Part shown: positions 1 through 7,586 of the stretch, piece after piece
Layout of the letters: every line of letters begins with the position of its first letter
Numbering within the stretch: the stretch's first letter is position 1
From: DASTCC01 sp035711465
GTDB taxonomy: Bacteria > Acidobacteriota > Vicinamibacteria > Vicinamibacterales > SCN-69-37
NCBI GenBank assembly: GCA_035711465.1
Contig: DASTCC010000397.1
Span: forward strand, 1-20,095
Reading direction: 5' to 3'
Length of the DNA: 20,095 bases
Made by a program: the position numbers and the translations under genes
The notes under the pieces: generated by a model
Databases searched by the model: none
What the model saw: the letters and a program-made list of their open reading frames with translations, nothing else
Told to the model about the DNA's origin: nothing

Positions 1-1295
1 GGTTCATGGCCGAAGTGGACGGCGACGCGCAGATCGGCACCATCAATCGCGGCAACGGCAGCGAGATCGCGACGTTCGAGGAGCGCGGCGTGGTGTCGCT
101 GCTCTCCGGCAATCTCATGGACGTCTGCCCGGTCGGCGCGATTCTCACCAGGCAGTACCGCTTCCGCTCGCGGCCCTGGGACAACCCGCATGCGGTCGAC
201 ACGATCTGCACGCTGTGCGCGAAAGGCTGCAATACCACGGCGTGGATCAAGGCGAAGCCTGAGTGGGCCAAAGGCGCGCGGCTGATCCGGATGACGCCGC
301 GTCTCAACCCCGACGTCAACAGCTACTGGATGTGCGACCTCGGCCGCTTCGACTACGGCTGGATCGAAAGCGATCGACGGTTGCTGCAGCCCCATGTCCG
401 GCGCGGCTCGTCGTTCGACGCGGTGCCGTGGACCGACGCGCTGGTCGCGGTGAAGGACGCCGTGGACGCCGGCGGCGGCGCCGCCAATGTCCGGTTCCTC
501 GCCTCGGCGCACGCGTCGCTCGAGGAGCTGTTCGTCCTGCGTGAAGTCTCCGCCGGCACGGGCGGCGTCACCATCGGCTACCGGCACCGGCCGAAGCCAC
601 AGCCGGCGAGGACCAAGTTCAGGATTCCCGCGATCGACGCGCCGAACCTGCGCGGCGCCCGCGACCTCGGCGGCTTCGGCGTCGGCAACGGCGACGGCCC
701 GGCGGACACCTCCGCGCTGCAGCAGGCGGTCGCGGCCGGCACGGTCAAGGTGCTCTACGTGTTCGACCCGGGCCCGGACGGCTCGATCGGCGACACCGAC
801 TGGATCCTCGACGCGCGCGCCAAGGGCCAGATTCCGACGCTGATCGTTCACGGCGTCCTCCATTCGCGGCTCGCCGACAGCGCCGACATCCTGCTGCCCG
901 GGTCGGCGTTCATGGAAAAGGACGCGACCTACACGAACATGTCCGGCCAGGTGCAGGCCGCCTCGCGCGTGATCACGCCGCCGGGCGACGCCGCCGAGGA
1001 CTGGCAGATCCTGCTGAAGCTCGGCCTGGTGTTCGGCCATGACGTGAACTTCGCGTCGGCGCAGGCCGTCCGCGAAGCGATCGCCGCGTCGCTTTCGTCC
1101 GTGCCCGGCTATACCGCGCTGCCGACGCTCGCGTTCTCGCGGCCGATGTCGGCGCGCAACTGGCTGCAGGCCAGCAACCCGTCGGAGCGCTGGAAGTGGG
1201 ACTTCATGTTCCAGGACCTGCCGCCCATCAAGTTCGGCGAGGAGTTCGGCCCGCTGCCGCGCGCCGATGTCATCCCGCTGAAAGAAGTGAAGTAG
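1..1295 (+). CDS. nuoG: NADH-quinone oxidoreductase subunit G (NuoG), C-terminal part, 5' end outside window
   Basis: This is the iron-sulfur/molybdopterin-like peripheral-arm subunit of respiratory complex I, which passes electrons from NADH toward quinone. The frame is open from the first base; the residues read RFM-AEVDGDAQIG, which normally follow the Cys-rich segment that binds cluster N4, so the ATG at 6 is internal. Counting from that ATG, C41 (in DVCPVG) is a cluster ligand, and C68-x2-C71-x3-C75-x34-C110 is the extra 4Fe-4S (N7-type) motif found in bacterial NuoG. The end of the molybdopterin-oxidoreductase fold is recognisable (LLPGSAFMEKDATYTN near residues 297-312). Only about 320 residues follow C110, so the middle of the molybdopterin-like domain is strongly shortened compared with E. 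coli NuoG (about 900 aa in total). The gene ends in TAG; dsbD follows after 29 nt on the same strand. The other nuo genes must lie upstream. Confidence 0.9.
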   Translation, partial: FMAEVDGDAQIGTINRGNGSEIATFEERGVVSLLSGNLMDVCPVGAILTRQYRFRSRPWDNPHAVDTICTLCAKGCNTTAWIKAKPEWAKGARLIRMTPRLNPDVNSYWMCDLGRFDYGWIESDRRLLQPHVRRGSSFDAVPWTDALVAVKDAVDAGGGAANVRFLASAHASLEELFVLREVSAGTGGVTIGYRHRPKPQPARTKFRIPAIDAPNLRGARDLGGFGVGNGDGPADTSALQQAVAAGTVKVLYVFDPGPDGSIGDTDWILDARAKGQIPTLIVHGVLHSRLADSADILLPGSAFMEKDATYTNMSGQVQAASRVITPPGDAAEDWQILLKLGLVFGHDVNFASAQAVREAIAASLSSVPGYTALPTLAFSRPMSARNWLQASNPSERWKWDFMFQDLPPIKFGEEFGPLPRADVIPLKEVK

Positions 1296-1324
1296 CGCGC
1301 GGCCGTCGCCGCGCGCCGAAGCGT

Positions 1325-3097
1325 ATGCGTCAGAGACTGCTCGCCTGTCTCGGGATCGTCGCCGCCGCCCTGCTCGTCATGGCGCAGTCGCGGACCGGCG
1401 TCACTCCGGCGCTGGTGCCACTCGCCGAGCACACGCCGGCGCGGCCGGGATCGCCGCTGCGGCTCGCCCTGCGCGTGTCGCTGCCGCCCGGCTACCACCT
1501 CCAGTCCAACCAGCCGCGCGACCCGCTGCTCATCCCGTCCGTGCTGTGGCTCGACGCGCCCGCCGGCGTGACCGTCCGCGAAATCGTCTTCCCGCCGTCG
1601 ACCGACTTCATGCAGGAGGGCGTCGCCAAGCCGCTGGCGGTATTCGAGCGCGAGTTCGTCATCGGCGTCGCCGTCGATCTCGCGAACGACGTGAAATCCG
1701 GGCCGTTGTCGATACCGGCGCGGCTCCGTTTCCAGGCCTGCGACGACAAGGTCTGCTATCCGCCGCGCACCGTGGCGCCGACGTGGTCGCTCGAGGTCGC
1801 GGCCGCCGGTGCGCCGGCCGCGGCGCCGGCGCACGCCGACGTGTTCGCGGCGATCAACTTCGGCAGCGGCGGGCCCAATCCCGCAACGGCGCCGCCTCCA
1901 CCCGCATCGGGCCGCAGCGGCGGCGCGGCCAGTCCGACGGCCGCCGACGACGACATCGATCCGATCGCGCGCCTCGATCGGTTTGCGCAGCGCGGCACGA
2001 CGCTCGGCGGCTACGCCTCGCCCGAGGCCTTTCTCGAGTTCGTCAAGGATGCCGAAGCGGGCGTCACCTCCAACAGCTGGTTCGCCGGCCGAGGCGTCAT
2101 CGCGATTCTCGCGATGACGTTCGTCGGCGGCCTGGCGCTGAACCTGACCCCATGCGTGCTGCCGATGATTCCGATCAACCTCGCGATCATCGGCGCCGGC
2201 TCGCAGGCGGGCGGCCGTCGGCGCGGGTTCCTGCTCGGCGCGGCCTACGGCGGCGCCATGGCGATCATCTACGGCCTGCTCGGTCTCGTCGTGATCCTCA
2301 CGGCCGGCACCTTCGGCACGATCAACTCGTCGCCCTGGTTCAACCTCGGCATCGCGCTGCTCTTCGTCGTCCTCGCCCTGGCGATGTTCGACGTCATCTC
2401 GATCGACTTCTCGCGGCTGTCGAGCCGGATCCGGTTCGCCGAGTCGAGCCGGGGCACCTTCCTGCTCGCGTTCGGGATGGGCACGATCGCGGCGCTGCTG
2501 GCCGGGGCGTGCGTCGCGCCGGTCGTCATCCAGGTGGTGCTGTTCGCGAGCGATCTCTACGCGAAAGGTACCGCCCCTGCGCTGGCCCTGCCGTTCGTCC
2601 TCGGCCTCGGGATGGCGCTCCCCTGGCCGGTCGCCGGCGCCGGCATGGCGTCGTTGCCGCGGCCGGGCGCATGGATGGTTCGAGTCAAGCAGGCGATGGG
2701 CGTGTTCATCCTCGCGACCGCCGCGTACTACGGCTACCTGGCCTACGGCATCTTCGCCAATCGCTGGGTCGATCCGGCCAGCGTCACCGCCAGCGTCAAG
2801 GCGCAGCTCGAAGACGGGTGGTACGCGTCGCTCGGCGAAGGGCTGGCCGCGGCCGAGCGGGAGGCAAAGCCGGTGCTCATCGACATGTGGGCAACCTGGT
2901 GCAAGAACTGCCTGGTGATGGACGAAACGACGCTGAAGGATCCGGCGGTCCAGAAGGCGATTGCCGACTACGTGAAGATCAAAGTGCAGTCCGAAGATCT
3001 CGACGCTTCTCCCGCCAGGGACCTGCTCGAACGGTACAACGGCTTCGGCCTGCCGTCGTACATCATCTTGGAACCGAGACAGCTCGGCGGCAGCTGA
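1325..3097 (+). CDS. dsbD: Thiol:disulfide interchange protein DsbD (shortened C-terminus)
   Basis: DsbD carries reducing power from cytoplasmic thioredoxin across the inner membrane to periplasmic partners. The 590-aa product has a signal peptide (about 1-22), a periplasmic N-terminal domain with the redox pair C139-x4-C144 (CDDKVC), an Ala/Pro-rich linker, and a membrane domain of several helices (about 250-500) with the paired cysteines C277 (NLTPCVLP) and C396 (AGACVAP). A C-terminal thioredoxin-like domain carries the active site W-C526-K-N-C529 and the cis-Pro motif GLPS. All three redox pairs are present. Only 61 residues follow C529, so the last strand and helix of the thioredoxin fold appear to be missing. 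The open frame extends upstream to 1196, but the ATG at 1325 directly precedes the signal peptide and follows the nuoG stop, so I prefer it. No strong ribosome-binding site is visible. Co-transcription with nuo is likely but may be coincidental in function. Confidence 0.92.
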   Translation: MRQRLLACLGIVAAALLVMAQSRTGVTPALVPLAEHTPARPGSPLRLALRVSLPPGYHLQSNQPRDPLLIPSVLWLDAPAGVTVREIVFPPSTDFMQEGVAKPLAVFEREFVIGVAVDLANDVKSGPLSIPARLRFQACDDKVCYPPRTVAPTWSLEVAAAGAPAAAPAHADVFAAINFGSGGPNPATAPPPPASGRSGGAASPTAADDDIDPIARLDRFAQRGTTLGGYASPEAFLEFVKDAEAGVTSNSWFAGRGVIAILAMTFVGGLALNLTPCVLPMIPINLAIIGAGSQAGGRRRGFLLGAAYGGAMAIIYGLLGLVVILTAGTFGTINSSPWFNLGIALLFVVLALAMFDVISIDFSRLSSRIRFAESSRGTFLLAFGMGTIAALLAGACVAPVVIQVVLFASDLYAKGTAPALALPFVLGLGMALPWPVAGAGMASLPRPGAWMVRVKQAMGVFILATAAYYGYLAYGIFANRWVDPASVTASVKAQLEDGWYASLGEGLAAAEREAKPVLIDMWATWCKNCLVMDETTLKDPAVQKAIADYVKIKVQSEDLDASPARDLLERYNGFGLPSYIILEPRQLGGS

Positions 3098-3114
3098 CGA
3101 CAGGTCACGACGGT

Positions 3115-3142
3115 GACGATCGCGACAGCGTCATCGATCGTC
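3115..3142 (+). terminator. Hairpin downstream of dsbD, weak terminator candidate
   Basis: GACGATCG (3115-3122) and CGATCGTC (3135-3142) form an 8-bp perfect stem with a 12-nt loop, 18 nt after the dsbD stop. Only a short pyrimidine run (CTTC) follows, not a clear T tract, so intrinsic termination is uncertain. Confidence 0.3.
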
Positions 3143-3184
3143 CTTCATAACCGCTGTTCCTTGTCGTACGTGCCGCGATCTGAG

Positions 3185-3193
3185 TGCTATAGT
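3185..3193 (+). promoter_or_regulatory. Candidate extended -10 promoter for the GAF membrane protein gene
   Basis: TG-C-TATAGT is an extended -10 element with five of six bases matching TATAAT. Transcription would start near 3200. No good -35 is seen at 16-18 bp; TTGTCG at 3161 is 21 bp away. The 105-bp gap after dsbD holds nothing else I recognise apart from the hairpin at 3115. Confidence 0.4.
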
Positions 3194-3214
3194 TAGCGCT
3201 CGATGGAGCGACCC

Positions 3215-4396
3215 ATGAGGAAACGGGGTTCTGGCCTGCTCTTGGTCCTGACCCTCCTCATCGCGCTCGGCACTCTCGTTCAGGACTTTCGGTACGACCG
3301 TTCCCTCTCCCAGGCCCACGAGACGACGCGCGCGATTGATCGTCAGTTCAGCGCGCTCGACGTGTCGCTGGCGGAACTGCGGGCCTCCGAGGCGGGCTAC
3401 GTCGCGAGCGGACAGAGTCTCGACGTGTGGACGGCCAGGGTCGGCGAGATTCTGAGCGGCATCGAAGCGTCGATCGGCAACCTGAGCTCGGCCGCGGTCG
3501 ACATCACCGCGAAGACCCAGATCGAGGCCGCCGCGGCGGCATTCGTCGAGATCAAGCGGATCGAAGAACGCGCCCGCGAGTTCGCGAACAAGGACCAGAA
3601 GTTCCTGGCCTCCGATCTCATCTTCATGGACGGCGTCGAGGCCAGCCGCCGGTTCGGCCAGGCGCTGGCGCAGGCCAGAGCCACCGAGCTCGCGGCAGCG
3701 CAGGCCCGGGAGAGCCGGCTCGCCTGGACGCGCTTCGGCATGAACGCCGTCGCGCTCGGCTTCGCGATCGTGGTGATGCTCTACTACGCGCGATCGGCGC
3801 AGCCGGCCGAGGAACCGCCGCGATCGCTGGACCTGCGGTCTCAGGAGCCGCCGGCGCCGGTCGTGATGGCGCCGCCGCCGAGCATCGCCTCGCCGCCACC
3901 GCCGCCCGTCACCACGGCGGTCAACCTCACGGAAACCGCCGAGCTCTGCGTCGACCTCGCGCGCGTCACCGATGGCGCCGACGTGCCGCCGCTGCTCGAA
4001 CGGGCGGCGCGCGTGCTCGACGCCAAGGGCGTCGTGTTGTGGATGGCCGATGCGGACGGCGCGCTGCTGCGGCCGACGCTCTCGTACGGGTACGGCGACA
4101 AGGTGCTGAACCGGCTGGGAACGCTGCGGATGGACGGCGAGAACGTCACCGCCCTTGCCTATCGATCGATGAAGCCGCAGTCGGTCAGCAGCACGACCGC
4201 CAAGGGCAACGGCGCGCTCGCCATTCCGCTGGTGACGGCCTCGGGCTGTCTGGGTGTGCTGGCGGCCGAGATCCGCCAGGGTAAGCCGAGCGCCGAACGG
4301 CTGGCGATCGCGCGCGTCATCGGCGCGCAGTTCGCGTCGCTCGTGGCGCCGGCGGCCGAAGCCACCGAGGCGGCAGGCAAAGCCGCCGAAGCGTAA
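3215..4396 (+). CDS. Two-helix membrane protein with periplasmic helical domain and cytoplasmic GAF domain
   Basis: This is a putative sensory membrane protein of 393 aa. A basic N-terminus and first membrane helix (about 7-20) are followed by a long helical, Ala/Glu-rich periplasmic region (about 25-175) resembling the four-helix sensing domains of chemoreceptors and CHASE3-type proteins. A second helix (about 177-192) leads into a Pro-rich linker (about 200-233), and a GAF-type domain fills about 240-378. No kinase, cyclase, HAMP or methyl-accepting output domain follows, so the signal must go to a partner. GGAG at 3205-3208 with 6-nt spacing favours the ATG at 3215. An in-frame ATG at 3203 has no such site but lies 9 nt after the -10 box and could serve a near-leaderless message. 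The gene is convergent with the PDZ gene. The ligand is unknown, and the GAF assignment rests on overall pattern. Confidence 0.8.
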   Translation: MRKRGSGLLLVLTLLIALGTLVQDFRYDRSLSQAHETTRAIDRQFSALDVSLAELRASEAGYVASGQSLDVWTARVGEILSGIEASIGNLSSAAVDITAKTQIEAAAAAFVEIKRIEERAREFANKDQKFLASDLIFMDGVEASRRFGQALAQARATELAAAQARESRLAWTRFGMNAVALGFAIVVMLYYARSAQPAEEPPRSLDLRSQEPPAPVVMAPPPSIASPPPPPVTTAVNLTETAELCVDLARVTDGADVPPLLERAARVLDAKGVVLWMADADGALLRPTLSYGYGDKVLNRLGTLRMDGENVTALAYRSMKPQSVSSTTAKGNGALAIPLVTASGCLGVLAAEIRQGKPSAERLAIARVIGAQFASLVAPAAEATEAAGKAAEA

Positions 4397-4424
4397 CCGG
4401 CCGCAGCTCCTCGCCGCGGCCGGG
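4397..4424. terminator. GC-rich hairpin between convergent genes
   Basis: CCGGCCGC (4397-4404) pairs with GCGGCCGG (4416-4423), starting directly after the stop codon of the GAF gene. AA/TT could extend the stem past a one-base bulge. Only a brief T-containing stretch follows on the plus strand. It could act as a terminator or transcript-end stabiliser for either convergent gene. Confidence 0.35.
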
Positions 4425-4467
4425 TTCTGACCTCACAGCAATCGAGCACCGGCATCGCGCCGCGCGA

Positions 4468-5364
4468 TCACTTTATGATCGTCCGTGGCCGTTCCTCGCG
4501 CGAGAGCGTCGCTTTCAGCGTCTGCTCCTGCCGATCGCGGACGATCGTCAGCGTCACTTCGGTCGACGCCTGAGCGATGAACCGCGTCAGGTCGTTGGCG
4601 TCGCGAACCGTGCGCCCGTCGACCTTGGTGATCACGTCGCCCGCCTTCAGTCCAGCGGTCTTCGCGGGTGAATCGTCCTCCACGTTGGCCACGAGCACGC
4701 CCGTCGTCGTCCCGAAATACTGGCCCAGCTGATCGGTAAGGCCCTGCACCTCGACGCCGAGCCGGCCGCGGCGGCTCGAATAGAAGCTGAAGCGGTCCGG
4801 CCGGACGACGCGCGGCTCGAGGTCCGGATTGGGGTCGGGCATTGGTCGGGAGAACTCGAACGTACGGCTGTCCGGCCAGGAAAAGCCAAACTCGCGGAAC
4901 GGCGCAAAGGCGCCATAACGCGAGGACGCCTCGGGCGTCACCTTCAACGTCACCGACTCGCCGCCGCGCACGACCGATGCCGTGACCTCACGGCCGTCCG
5001 GCGTCTCTTCGACCAGGCGCGCCAGATGACGGGCGCTGCGAATCTTCTCGCCGTCGAAGCTGACGACCACGTCCCCGGCCCGGAAGCCGGCGCGGGCGGC
5101 GGGGCCGTCGCGATCGACTTCTTCGATGACGGCGCCGGTCTGCGCCGAGAGTTTCTCGCGGGTGACGTCGGCGCTATCGACGTCGCGCAAGCTGGCACCG
5201 ATGGCCGATCCGCCCAGCAAATGCGTGCGCATTTCGGAAAATGGCCGCTCCCGGACGCTCTGCCCACGCAGCGCGGTCGGGGCGACGATGAAGCCAATAG
5301 CCAGAACGCAAATCGCCAGGACGCCCACCCAGGCGATCTTCACGAGTCCGAGGATGGTGTTCAT
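4468..5364 (-). CDS. Membrane-anchored protein with two PDZ domains, no protease domain
   Basis: The 298-aa protein starts with an uncleaved-looking membrane anchor (about 7-30) and has two PDZ domains facing the periplasm. PDZ1 is about 52-143 (GAVIEEVDRDGPAARAGF, then GDVVVSFDG) and PDZ2 about 200-290 (GVLVANVEDDSPAKTAGL, then GDVITKVDG). The spacing resembles the C-terminal half of HtrA/DegP-type proteases, but the trypsin-like domain with its His-Asp-Ser triad is absent. The protein is therefore likely a scaffold or a regulator of a protease rather than an enzyme. A Pro/Arg/Phe-rich linker (about 145-195) separates the domains. The start is well supported by GGAGGG 8 nt upstream of the ATG. 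It is read alone; the upstream 374 bp contain hairpins but no convincing promoter. Confidence 0.82.
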   Translation of the reverse strand: MNTILGLVKIAWVGVLAICVLAIGFIVAPTALRGQSVRERPFSEMRTHLLGGSAIGASLRDVDSADVTREKLSAQTGAVIEEVDRDGPAARAGFRAGDVVVSFDGEKIRSARHLARLVEETPDGREVTASVVRGGESVTLKVTPEASSRYGAFAPFREFGFSWPDSRTFEFSRPMPDPNPDLEPRVVRPDRFSFYSSRRGRLGVEVQGLTDQLGQYFGTTTGVLVANVEDDSPAKTAGLKAGDVITKVDGRTVRDANDLTRFIAQASTEVTLTIVRDRQEQTLKATLSREERPRTIIK

Positions 5365-5450
5365 GAACCCTGCCCTCCAAACGAGCCTTCAACCCGGATC
5401 TGACGAACGGCCCGGGTCAAAGGTTGTTAAAGCTGGGCAAAGGCGATCCC

Positions 5451-5503
5451 CGTCCCCTTTCGAGGGCTGTTGTCTGGCCTCAGGTCCGGACACCGCGGGG
5501 ACG
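5451..5503. repeat. Inverted repeat in the 374-bp intergenic gap
   Basis: CGTCCCC (5451-5457) and GGGGACG (5497-5503) are perfect complements enclosing the palindrome GTCCGGAC. Together with the larger element at 5566-5665 and the hairpin at 5700-5739, it fills the gap between the PDZ gene and the phosphatase gene (5365-5738). No ORF with coding character is seen there. Confidence 0.35.
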
Positions 5504-5565
5504 ACGGCGATCTTCGGGAGGTTTTGCAACGAATCGCGACGGCACGTGTCTTGATAACAACAGGG

Positions 5566-5665
5566 GTGAACCGCCCGACGTCAAACGGGATGCGTCATAA
5601 ACGACAGGCAGGCGCTGGCATCGCCGTATCCCGTCGCTCCAATCACCGGCGCTCGGGCGGTTCAC
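5566..5665. repeat. 100-bp nested palindromic element, possible structured RNA or MITE-like repeat
   Basis: Outer arms GTGAACCGCCCGA (5566-5578) and TCGGGCGGTTCAC (5653-5665) are 13-bp perfect inverted repeats. Nested inside, ACGGGATGCG (5585-5594) pairs with CGTATCCCGT (5625-5634) through ten positions with one G-U. The centre adds a small GGCG/CGCC stem (5611-5614 with 5622-5625). The whole folds as one long interrupted hairpin on either strand. I found no target-site duplication and no known RNA family signature (SRP, tmRNA, GEMM riboswitch). Identity unknown. Confidence 0.5.
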
Positions 5666-5699
5666 TCTCCTTACCTCTCTCCTCCGGGCACGCAAGGGT

Positions 5700-5739
5700 G
5701 GGCCGGTTCTGGAATCACAGGGGATTCCAGAACCGGCCC
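5700..5739 (-). terminator. Perfect 17-bp hairpin at the stop codon of the phosphatase gene
   Basis: The arms at 5700-5716 and 5723-5739 are exact complements (GGGCCGGTTCTGGAATC) with a 6-nt loop. On the minus strand the stem begins with the last base of the TAG stop of the GAF-PP2C gene. The sequence after the stem (ACCCTTGCG) has no T run, so it is either a U-less terminator or a 3'-end stabiliser. Confidence 0.55.
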
Positions 5740-7541
5740 TAAGTCTTGATGGGCTCCGTCATCTTCAGCACCACGACGGTCATGTCGTCGTTGGGCGGAT
5801 GGCCGGCGCGATGCTCCTCGACGGCGGCGACGATCGCGGCGGCCATTTCCTTCGCCGAGAGCGCGCGTGACCGATCGACGACCGCCATGGCGCGTTCGGC
5901 GGTGAACTCCTCGCTTTTCCGGTTCATCGCCTCGTAGACGCCGTCGCTGCAGAACACGTAGATGTCGTCCTGCTCGAGCGGGAAGGACATCTCGTCGTAG
6001 GTGACGCCCTGAAACGATCCGAGCGGGACGCCGGGCAGCGAGATCTGTTCGGTGCGATCGCGCGTGGCGCGAATCGGATACGGCAGACCCGAGTTGGCGA
6101 GCGTCACCATGCGGCGCTTGAGATCGAAGACCGCGTAGCAGAGCGTGCAGTAGTACTCCTCGAGCTGCCGCTCGTGGAGGATGGTGTTGATCGACATCAA
6201 CACCTTGCCAGGCGACGCCCGCTCAGGCAGGTAGCGGCGCCGGAAGGTACGGCCGCGGACGAGCTCGCCGGCAAACACGCTGTAGAGCGCGGCAGGGACG
6301 CCCTTGCCCGAGACGTCGCCGACCGCGATGGCCAGGACGTTCGACTCGGGGACGAGGAAATCATGGAAGTCGCCGCCGAGCTCTCGCGCCGAGGCGAACG
6401 TGGCCGCGACGTCCACGCCCTTGATGCGCTTCGGCAGATGCGTCGGCAGCAGCGCCGCCTGGACCCGCCTGGCGAAGCGGAGCTCTTTTTCGAGACGCGC
6501 CTCGTTGGCCGAGGCCTCGGCATAGAGCCGGGCGTTCTCGATCGCGACCGCGGCCTGGCTCGCGAGCAGCGTCAGGATCTCGACGTCCCGCTTCGTGAAG
6601 GCGTCGAGCGTCGGGCTCTCGAGATCGAAGACGCCGATGCAGCGGTCCTTCAGCATCATCGGCACCGCGAGCTCGGAGCGGACGTCTTCGAGCACCTTGA
6701 TGTAGCGCGGATCCTTCGAGACGTCGGGCACGACCACGGCTTCGCAATGCTGCGCGGCATACCCGACCAGGCCCTCGCCGAGCGGCACCTTCGGAATCTT
6801 GATCTCCTCGCCGAACTGCACGGCGGTGCGGATCTCGAGCTCGCTCGTCTCTTCGTTGAGCAGCAGGATGCCGAACGTCCGGTAGTCGATGACGCGCCGC
6901 GCCAGGTGCACGATGCGCTTGAGCAGCTCGTCGAGATCGAGCTCGGCCGCGACCTCGCGGCCGATTTCCGCCATCGTCTCGAACGCTTCGGCGTCCTGGC
7001 GTTCGCGTTCGAAGAGTCGCGCGTTGCTGAGCGCGGTGGCGACGTGAGCGGCGAATTGCCGCAGAATCGCGGCGTCGCGCTCGGTGTATTGATCGAGCTG
7101 GCGGCTGAGCACGTTGAGCGCGCCGATCGGTTTCGCCTGATGGACGAGCGGCACCGCCAGCGTCGACGCCATGCCGGGCGCGACCTCGATGTACGAGGGC
7201 TCGTCGCGGATGTCATCGAGCAGCACCGTTTCCTGCGTGCGGACGACGCGGCCGACGATGCCCTCCGAGGAGCTGATGCTCACGTTGACGTTCTCGGGAT
7301 AGCCGACGGCGTAGCCGATGGTCAGCCGATCGCGCTTGCTGTCGAACAGATACACCGCAAAGGCGTCGAACGGAATCAGGCGGCCGATGAGCTCCGGGAT
7401 CCGCGCCAGGAGCTCGTCGAAGTCCACGACCGACGCGACCTGGCGGCCCAGATCGAAGAGGGTCAGCAGGATGTCGCGCTCGCTCAGGCCCGAGGCGGGC
7501 GACGGCCGGGGCGGCACGGTACTCGAGGGATGCTGGCTCAT
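5739..7541 (-). CDS. GAF-GAF-PP2C (SpoIIE/RsbU-type) serine/threonine phosphatase
   Basis: This 600-aa cytoplasmic phosphatase has two N-terminal GAF sensor domains (about 22-175 and 188-340), a short coiled segment (about 340-370, EARLEKELRFARRVQ) and a C-terminal PP2C domain of the SpoIIE/RsbU class (about 372-597). The metal ligands are visible: D391 in GGDFHD, D409 in GDVSGKG, D533 in CSDGVYE and D585/D586 in NDDMTVV. Such enzymes usually dephosphorylate an anti-sigma-factor antagonist (STAS protein) in a partner-switching pathway. No STAS or RsbW-type kinase gene is in this window, so the target must lie elsewhere. The ATG at 7541 has no strong ribosome-binding site. It is divergent from the FabZ-like gene with only 45 bp between the starts. 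Confidence 0.93.
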   Translation of the reverse strand: MSQHPSSTVPPRPSPASGLSERDILLTLFDLGRQVASVVDFDELLARIPELIGRLIPFDAFAVYLFDSKRDRLTIGYAVGYPENVNVSISSSEGIVGRVVRTQETVLLDDIRDEPSYIEVAPGMASTLAVPLVHQAKPIGALNVLSRQLDQYTERDAAILRQFAAHVATALSNARLFERERQDAEAFETMAEIGREVAAELDLDELLKRIVHLARRVIDYRTFGILLLNEETSELEIRTAVQFGEEIKIPKVPLGEGLVGYAAQHCEAVVVPDVSKDPRYIKVLEDVRSELAVPMMLKDRCIGVFDLESPTLDAFTKRDVEILTLLASQAAVAIENARLYAEASANEARLEKELRFARRVQAALLPTHLPKRIKGVDVAATFASARELGGDFHDFLVPESNVLAIAVGDVSGKGVPAALYSVFAGELVRGRTFRRRYLPERASPGKVLMSINTILHERQLEEYYCTLCYAVFDLKRRMVTLANSGLPYPIRATRDRTEQISLPGVPLGSFQGVTYDEMSFPLEQDDIYVFCSDGVYEAMNRKSEEFTAERAMAVVDRSRALSAKEMAAAIVAAVEEHRAGHPPNDDMTVVVLKMTEPIKT

Positions 7542-7567
7542 GAAAACCGAGGCGGAGGAACCCTCGA

Positions 7568-7575
7568 ATTATACT
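7568..7575. promoter_or_regulatory. Overlapping back-to-back -10 boxes between phosphatase and FabZ-like genes
   Basis: ATTATACT contains TATACT on the plus strand (7570-7575) and a perfect TATAAT on the minus strand (7573-7568). The predicted starts are near 7582 (+), about 5 nt before the FabZ-like ATG, and near 7561 (-), about 20 nt before the phosphatase ATG. No good -35 is seen on either side. Confidence 0.45.
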
Positions 7576-7586
7576 GCTCGGGACAC

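Noticed and set aside
1546..3150. 534-codon plus-strand frame inside dsbD
   Set aside because: Arg-rich shadow frame; dsbD has all its redox motifs in the other frame.
3098..3202. Frameshifted continuation of the dsbD thioredoxin domain
   Set aside because: Translating both alternative frames past 3060 gives no recognisable strand or helix of the fold.
5365..5738. Riboswitch (GEMM-type) or SRP RNA in the large intergenic gap
   Set aside because: Hairpins are present, but the conserved loop and receptor sequences of those RNAs are not found on either strand.
6174..7586. Plus-strand open frame running into the FabZ-like gene
   Set aside because: It is antisense to the GAF-GAF-PP2C gene, whose motifs are intact; only the part from 7587 matches a family.
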